A DNA stretch of 35,885 bases, taken from contig CAZVWV010000020.1 in NCBI GenBank assembly GCA_964631745.1, positions 1 to 35,885 on the forward strand, in the 5' to 3' direction. A program made the translations under genes and the position numbers. Every line of letters begins with the position of its first letter. Position 1 is the first letter of the stretch. This document shows positions 31,886-35,885 of the stretch, in pieces. The stretch is from CAZVWV01 sp964631745. GTDB lineage: Bacteria; Bdellovibrionota_C; UBA2361; JBGSMV01. The notes beneath the pieces are model-generated. The model was not told the origin of the DNA and made no database searches. It worked only from the letters and a program-made list of their open reading frames with translations.

Positions 31886-32074
31886 CCTATTTTAGTAAAT
31901 TGAGCCGCTGCTTGGGTACATTCCTTTGGAGCAGGCCAACGCAGCGGTGGACATGTCTGGCGGCAAGCTAATTCCGCTTAAGTACGTCGACGTTAAGTAG
32001 CGACCCGAGAAAACAATCCTTACTAAGTATGTCGTCAACGACAAGTTAGGTTTACACTTTCGACGATTCGAGCT
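31886..32074. other. Short gap with a coding-like remnant
   Basis: A frame ending at the TAG at 31998-32000 reads GYIPLEQANAAVDMSGGKLI and then PLKYVDVK. It looks protein-like but has no start and no gene I can name. The rest holds nothing recognisable. Confidence 0.3.
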
Positions 32075-32422
32075 TCAAGGATGCGGGCTGATTGCTAATA
32101 CAGTAATTTGATTCTTATTCGGACCATAGCACCAAAAAATTCTATAAGCGCCTGGTGTACGGTTTTGCACGTAGGCTTCGAAGACCTTTTCTATTTTGTT
32201 GTAGGGATTTGTAATCGAATCGTAAGCGTGTGTTTTAAGACTTGGATGTCGCGGGTTTAGGGAAAGAAATTCAACAGTCTTGTAAACCTGTTTAAAAAGT
32301 CCTTCGACTGGTGAGGCTTTGAGCTTCTTCGAATGTTTGCGTTTTTCAAGTGATTTCAAAGCGCGCTCTCTAAGTTCAGAGTAAGTCAGGCGAGCCGATT
32401 CAGTCCAGACAACTTCCAGCAT
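32075..32422 (-). CDS. RelE/ParE-fold toxin
   Basis: About 115 residues from the ATG at 32422, whose A is the last base of the antitoxin stop (TGATG). LSLNPRHPSLKTHAY and the C-terminal GAYRIFWCYGPNKNQITVLAISPHP fit the RelE/ParE superfamily pattern (NPRHPSLKxH, YRIxW...I.vlaI..H). The N-terminus (VVWTESARLTYSEL) matches the first strand and helix. It probably acts as a translation-dependent or free RNase. It is the second gene of the pair. Confidence 0.8.
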   Translation of the reverse strand: MLEVVWTESARLTYSELRERALKSLEKRKHSKKLKASPVEGLFKQVYKTVEFLSLNPRHPSLKTHAYDSITNPYNKIEKVFEAYVQNRTPGAYRIFWCYGPNKNQITVLAISPHP

Positions 32423-32700
32423 CAACCTTCCAGATCATCGATCCAAGATGCATCTGCCTTAAATTTTGTATTCTTGCCAAGCTTCTTTTTGCGAGCATTA
32501 TTTATCCCAGACAGGACGGCGCTCAGCGCCTTTGGGTTTTCATATAGCCAGGCCTCATGCGAAGGAACAACCATAGCAGTCTTTATTACAAACTCTCCTG
32601 GTGCTATCTCTTCTATTAGTACAGTCGAGTCGGAATAATCGGCGCCCAATAGTACGCGGCCCTTAGAATCAACTTTACGTGATTTACGTGGGTTACCCAT
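32422..32700 (-). CDS. AbrB/SpoVT-like antitoxin
   Basis: A 92-residue protein; the N-terminal KVDSKGRVLLGADYSDSTVLIEEI and then FVIKTA fit the swapped-hairpin AbrB fold (consensus: V.xKGRVtlP). The C-terminal half would bind the RelE-like toxin encoded directly downstream. A TATGTT -10-like box lies on the minus strand at 32720-32715. No convincing -35 box was found. Confidence 0.7.
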   Translation of the reverse strand: MGNPRKSRKVDSKGRVLLGADYSDSTVLIEEIAPGEFVIKTAMVVPSHEAWLYENPKALSAVLSGINNARKKKLGKNTKFKADASWIDDLEG

Positions 32701-32791
32701 AATTAAGTAAGTCTAACATAAAGTGGGAAATCACCACAAATGGGATTTTCCTATATTCACGAACAAAATCGCGTGGTATTCAATACAGTCC

Positions 32792-33478
32792 ATGAATATT
32801 CACCGTGCCACTCTGAAAAATTGCGATCAATTTACTGGAACAGTAGTAGTCGTCGATGTAATCCGGGCTTTTACTACTGCCGCTGTGGCATTTGCAAAAG
32901 GTGCAACTGAAATTATTCTTGTGGGCGAAGTCTCCGAGGCGCTGGCAGTGCGTGACGAATTGATCGGCAGCCTAGTTATGGGAGAGGTGGGCGGAGTAAA
33001 ACCACGCGAATTTGATTACGGTAACTCACCGTCTGAATTATCTCAGGTAGATCTTACTGGAATAAGAATTATTCAAAGGACCACGGCCGGAACGCAGGGT
33101 GTGGTTCGAAGTAAGAAAGCGGATAGATTGGTCACCGGTTCTTTCATAAACGCTAAAGCCACCGCTCAATATCTTCGTAATGAAAATTCCACCGATATAA
33201 CTTTTGTTATAACGGGAAATCACTCAGGATATGATGGCGCAGAGGATTTCGCTTATGCCGATTATATGGAAGAACTTCTCAAAGGTAATGAACCTGATCC
33301 TGAGCCGTTTTTATCAGCGGTGCGGAATTCTAATTGGGGCAAGTGCATTGGCGACCCAACCAGACCCGAATTTCCGGCGGCAGATCTTGACTTCATTCTA
33401 GGAATTAATAGGTTCAATTTTGCAATGCCAATTAATCGTGAAGGTACTCGATTGGTGATGACAAAAGTGTGCGTCTGA
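32792..33478 (+). CDS. ComB-family 2-phosphosulfolactate phosphatase-like protein
   Basis: A 228-residue protein from the ATG at 32792; the longer frame from 32723 lacks family similarity. Conserved blocks are VVVVDVIRAFTTAAVAFAKG, GGVKPREFDYGNSPSE, QRTTAGTQGV and LVTGSFINAKATA, as in ComB-type enzymes. ComB dephosphorylates 2-phosphosulfolactate in methanogen coenzyme M synthesis. Bacterial relatives often stand alone, as here, and their substrate is unclear. None of the other coenzyme M-pathway genes is nearby. Confidence 0.8.
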   Translation: MNIHRATLKNCDQFTGTVVVVDVIRAFTTAAVAFAKGATEIILVGEVSEALAVRDELIGSLVMGEVGGVKPREFDYGNSPSELSQVDLTGIRIIQRTTAGTQGVVRSKKADRLVTGSFINAKATAQYLRNENSTDITFVITGNHSGYDGAEDFAYADYMEELLKGNEPDPEPFLSAVRNSNWGKCIGDPTRPEFPAADLDFILGINRFNFAMPINREGTRLVMTKVCV

Positions 33479-33544
33479 GGCTGACGATGGGCGAGTACGC
33501 CAGATTAGGTCCTCGCGAACCAGTGCGGGCAATCCCGCGTAGAC

Positions 33545-33988
33545 TCAAACCAACTCAGGGTGCTTCGCTGCGAACCATGCCGACACTTGGAGCGCGAAGA
33601 GTTCCGCTTCGACCAAGAGCTCCGCCACCTCGGTGCCCGAAACCACGTCAGCGGCGTCGTAGCTGAGTTCGTTCCGCTTGTTCCGACACTGGTTGAAGTA
33701 GGCCGCCCGCGCGGCGAATCCCGCAGGGTCTGCGGCTTCGAGTGCGAGAAAGGTGTTGTAGTGGGCGCCACCCTGCGCTTTGACGCGGTAACCTTCGGCG
33801 CGAACCACCAACATCGCGAGAGTGCGGACTGCGCCGTAGGCTCGGTCGAATCGCCCGTCGTCGGACAGCCCTTTCACCGCGGCGTCGGCGAGGTAGCGAC
33901 GGACAAGTGTCCATAGGTCCGCGACTTCATCCTTGCTGGTCGCCTCGAGTGCCACCCGTTTCTGCGCCAATAATTCTTGCCAGGTCAT
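33545..33988 (-). CDS. HEPN-domain protein of an MNT-HEPN pair
   Basis: A 147-residue all-helical protein. FNQCRNKRNELSYDAAD fits the RxxRNxxxYD block of one HEPN branch, but the catalytic R-x4-6-H motif of active HEPN ribonucleases is not seen, because the His position appears lost. In MNT-HEPN modules the HEPN protein is usually the toxic RNase and the nucleotidyltransferase the antitoxin; without the motif that role is uncertain here. It overlaps the end of the upstream gene by 62 bases. Codon use is clearly GC-rich, unlike its neighbours, consistent with transfer. Confidence 0.75.
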   Translation of the reverse strand: MTWQELLAQKRVALEATSKDEVADLWTLVRRYLADAAVKGLSDDGRFDRAYGAVRTLAMLVVRAEGYRVKAQGGAHYNTFLALEAADPAGFAARAAYFNQCRNKRNELSYDAADVVSGTEVAELLVEAELFALQVSAWFAAKHPELV

Positions 33989-34559
33989 CCTTCGTACCTA
34001 GCACGAAGAGCTTGGCCCCGTCGAGTGTTCGGCTGATGAAGTGCTTCCGAGCGCGCGCCTTGGCGGCAAGCTCCTCCGGCGCGTAAACCGTTGCATTGAC
34101 CTCGCGGCCCAGTTGCCCCGCGGCTGTGCGTAGGGGGAGGGCCAGCTCGGCGAGGCCCACGGCCCCAACGACCAGGAGATCCACGTCGCTCGTAGCCGAT
34201 TCTTCTCCGCGCGCAAAAGAGCCGTAGACGAACGCAACGTCGATTCGGGGGGCGTGCGCTTGAAGTGCTTCGCGCAGTAACCCAACGAGGCCTGAGGTCT
34301 TGACGACAAGGGAGCGGAGTTCAGCAAAGATCGGGCTCTCTCGGTTGACCTCGTAGTAGAGCCGGTTGCCATCGGAGCGAGTCGCCAAAACACCAGCGGA
34401 GACCAGTTCCACCAGGGGCCGCTGCAAGCTCGACGGTGGGACCCCAAGTGTCCGGGCGAGCTCGCTCCGGTACCACGTCCGTTCCGGCTGCAAGAACACC
34501 AGATCCAGCACCCGGCGTTGGGCCTTCGGAAAAAGCGAGGCAAAGGGTGATTGACGCAT
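33927..34559 (-). CDS. Nucleotidyltransferase (MNT) with N-terminal winged helix
   Basis: A 210-residue fusion. Residues about 10-75 form a winged helix-turn-helix (RRVLDLVFLQPERTWYRSEL, then TLGVPPSSLQRPLVELVSAG). A minimal nucleotidyltransferase with GSFARG (113-118) and the metal Asp pair DVD (125-127) follows. In MNT-HEPN pairs such proteins transfer AMP to the HEPN partner and block it. The added winged helix probably lets this one repress its own promoter, which carries two 21-bp tandem repeats. GC-rich, like the HEPN gene. Confidence 0.85.
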   Translation of the reverse strand: MRQSPFASLFPKAQRRVLDLVFLQPERTWYRSELARTLGVPPSSLQRPLVELVSAGVLATRSDGNRLYYEVNRESPIFAELRSLVVKTSGLVGLLREALQAHAPRIDVAFVYGSFARGEESATSDVDLLVVGAVGLAELALPLRTAAGQLGREVNATVYAPEELAAKARARKHFISRTLDGAKLFVLGTKDDLARIIGAETGGTRGDQQG

Positions 34560-34596
34560 ATCACATCAGTATTGACGCATTTCACGTCAGTGTCAA
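34551..34596 (-). promoter_or_regulatory. MNT-HEPN promoter with two 21-bp tandem repeats
   Basis: Minus strand: -35 TTGACA (34596-34591), 17-base spacer, -10 AATACT (34573-34568), then eight bases to ATG at 34559. Tandem units TTGACGCAT-TCAC-TCAGT (34551-34571 and 34572-34592) cover the -10, spacer and start codon. The second holds the dyad TGACG/CGTCA. Confidence 0.7.
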
Positions 34597-34667
34597 GGCA
34601 CATCTGCTGGGTGTGGGGCCCGTTTCCTCTCAACAATGCGGCAATATGCCGATATTGCTATAGATCT

Positions 34668-34862
34668 ATGTCGGGATACCCCCTCGTAAATAGGGCGTTT
34701 TCCCTGACTGGAAGCATCGAAGCATCTCTCAACCGCCAAAACTTAAAGTACTTTAAACTTAGTTCCGACACAAAAACGCTAAGTGCTTACTCCGTAATGG
34801 ACAAAACTTACGCCTCGGCCTCTGTCAGGGCCTTGGACCTATTCCGCGGCGATATACTCTAG
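34668..34862 (+). CDS. Possible small hypothetical protein
   Basis: A 64-residue frame from an ATG at 34668 with coding-like composition (SGYPLVNRAFSLTGSIEASL near the start, SVRALDLFRGDIL at the end). No Shine-Dalgarno sequence and no recognised domain. A hairpin GCAATAT-GCCG-ATATTGC (34641-34658) lies just upstream. It may be a gene fragment. Confidence 0.25.
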   Translation: MSGYPLVNRAFSLTGSIEASLNRQNLKYFKLSSDTKTLSAYSVMDKTYASASVRALDLFRGDIL

Positions 34863-35197
34863 TTGGGGAATCGTATATTAAAGCTTAGGTAGGGCACCCA
34901 TTGCCGACATGGAATCCACATTTCAATTCGCACAGCAGCGATGCTACAGAACCCCTGCGGGCGTGTCCGTTTTTCTGACTTGCACAGCAGAGAAAGTACT
35001 GGCTTGAAGATAGCGGCAGAACGAAGAAGAATTTCGCTCACCTTGGTCACAAAGAATTGCTATTCTAAGACCTCCTGATACTGCCTGCAACAAAAATGTC
35101 TCTCTTTGGGGTATGCCGTTACAACGCACATTGGGAACTTTGACTGCAACATGCTTTAATGACCCCAAGTATTGATACTATTTTCACAGGCAAATAA
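34863..35197. other. Intergenic sequence with no supported gene
   Basis: Two short minus-strand frames cross this stretch, but neither has a ribosome-binding site or recognisable motif. Nothing else was seen. Confidence 0.5.
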
Positions 35198-35485
35198 ATG
35201 AACTCAGAATGGTCTTTCCCCGACCCCGGTAACGTAGCCGTGTTTACGACTTCTGATATTGTATCCGGCAAAGCACCGATTTTACGTGTAACGCACGATA
35301 AGGAAGACGGAGCATGGCAGTTTCATTCTGGAACCGATGCGAAAGTTAGCGATGCAAAGATGATAGCATTGGAAGAAATTGTGCGTATCGATCCAAGCCT
35401 ATGCCAATTGGCAGATTTACCGTTGGGCGAGATAGCGGTTAGAGACGACCCGACTAAGCCATGGAGAAGATCGACATTTTTTTAG
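35198..35485 (+). CDS. Conserved small hypothetical protein
   Basis: A 95-residue soluble protein. Its order of short blocks (WSFPDPGNVAVFTT, ILRVTHDKEDGAWQFHSG, VRIDPSLCQLADLPLGEIAVRD) looks like a family of small stand-alone proteins I have seen in many bacteria. No function is known to me. A weak AGG lies about eight bases upstream of the ATG and a TACTAT box near 35176-35181. Confidence 0.6.
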   Translation: MNSEWSFPDPGNVAVFTTSDIVSGKAPILRVTHDKEDGAWQFHSGTDAKVSDAKMIALEEIVRIDPSLCQLADLPLGEIAVRDDPTKPWRRSTFF

Positions 35486-35583
35486 AAGCAACATTAGCGG
35501 TAATTATGTTCCAGCGAATGCCCATTTCCAAACAGTCCCGCACCCGCTTTGCGGCTGGCCAAGACGCTCTAAAGCCGACTGAT

Positions 35584-35666
35584 GCCACCCTACGGCCATG
35601 AAGTTAAGCGTCGCTTGCTCGGATTGCCCACCCTTTACTTAATGGCCGTGAGGTGGCTCTACTTGG
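35584..35666. repeat. Imperfect inverted repeat of the CCACCC-ACGGCCAT-AAGTTAAG type
   Basis: The left arm 35584-35610 (GCCACCCTACGGCCATGAAG, then TTAAGCG) and the right arm 35633-35666, read on the minus strand (AGAGCCACCTCACGGCCATT, then AAGTAAAG), are related to each other and to 30255-30297. They may be ends of a small mobile element. Confidence 0.65.
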
Positions 35667-35885
35667 AAGGCCAGTTGGATACTAAAATGGCTAAGTCGCC
35701 AAAATGTCGCACTGAGGTCCGCAAAGATTGTTTAGCTGAATATGGTAGCAGTGAAGGTAGTGCGACCGTCCGCGGCCCGCGCGCTCGCGGCCACGCCCGA
35801 AGCTCCGGTCCCTCCGGCAGTGGGTTTTTATATTACATGCGCGCCGCAGTGGGCCGTCGGCATCGCGCGCGGGAAGAAAGAACTT
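35667..35885. other. GC-rich end of window, no gene recognised
   Basis: From about 35760 the sequence becomes very GC-rich with several short inverted repeats, unlike the rest of the window. No supported ORF or RNA gene is visible. Confidence 0.4.

Noticed and set aside
33505..33916. Overlapping ORFs on both strands in the GC-rich block
   Set aside because: They are shadows of the HEPN and nucleotidyltransferase genes caused by few stop codons in GC-rich sequence.
34859..35168. Two short minus-strand ORFs
   Set aside because: No ribosome-binding site, no domain and no coding-like amino-acid pattern.
1..35885. tRNA genes, rRNA genes, CRISPR arrays, transposases
   Set aside because: I looked for regularly spaced repeats, cloverleaf-like T-arm sequences and transposase-like proteins and saw none, although a dedicated tRNA/ncRNA search could still find a divergent one.

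Overview
This is a bacterial chromosomal fragment from a draft or metagenome-type assembly, with N gaps at 4815-4851 and 16550-16559. It is probably Gram-negative: it carries MltG, a MepM-like M23 endopeptidase and a secreted ELWxxDGT-repeat protein. The phylum cannot be fixed from sequence reading alone. The gene content (alaS-phoH-7TM-HD cluster, ELWxxDGT protein, many toxin-antitoxin pairs, many intergenic palindromes) would suit a deltaproteobacteria-like or candidate-phylum lineage, but that is only a guess. I recognised no tRNA, rRNA, CRISPR array, transposase or integrase.

Layout. (1) 1-1.8 kb is accessory: a phosphoribosyltransferase, a BrnT/BrnA toxin-antitoxin pair and repeats. (2) 1.8-21.7 kb is mostly conserved housekeeping. 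It holds a membrane protein with a very long low-complexity tail, then mltG and ruvX, and divergently an M23 peptidase, cinA and a RumA/RlmD-type RNA methyltransferase. Next come a small four-helix membrane protein, an inositol-phosphatase-family enzyme, an HtpX-like M48 protease with a C-terminal TerB-like region, two small unknown proteins, alaS-phoH-7TM/HD as one operon, and a stand-alone histidine/aromatic ammonia-lyase on the opposite strand. (3) 21.9-35.9 kb is an accessory, repeat-rich zone. It has five more toxin-antitoxin loci (two VapBC, HigBA, AbrB/RelE-like, MNT-HEPN), a small retropepsin module, two decayed substrate-binding-protein genes, a very large ELWxxDGT-repeat protein, an NlpC/P60-like peptidase homologue, a ComB-family phosphatase and several palindromic elements.

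How it works together. The core genes cover cell-wall processing (MltG, M23), DNA and RNA maintenance (RuvX, RNA methyltransferase, AlaS, PhoH), pyridine-nucleotide repair (CinA) and membrane quality control (M48). The accessory zones look like a site of repeated insertion and decay. A dispersed repeat family of about 200 bp (1-50, 1613-1790, 6924-7011, 13745-13930, 26700-26905) marks the borders between gene blocks. A 73-bp duplicate of a vapC 3' end brackets a 1.3-kb segment.

The most interesting regulatory pattern is that four toxin-antitoxin operons and the phosphoribosyltransferase have a -10 box ending only 6-8 nt before the start codon. This predicts leaderless mRNAs. In four of the toxin-antitoxin promoters a palindrome or tandem repeat overlaps the promoter and is a candidate autoregulatory operator.
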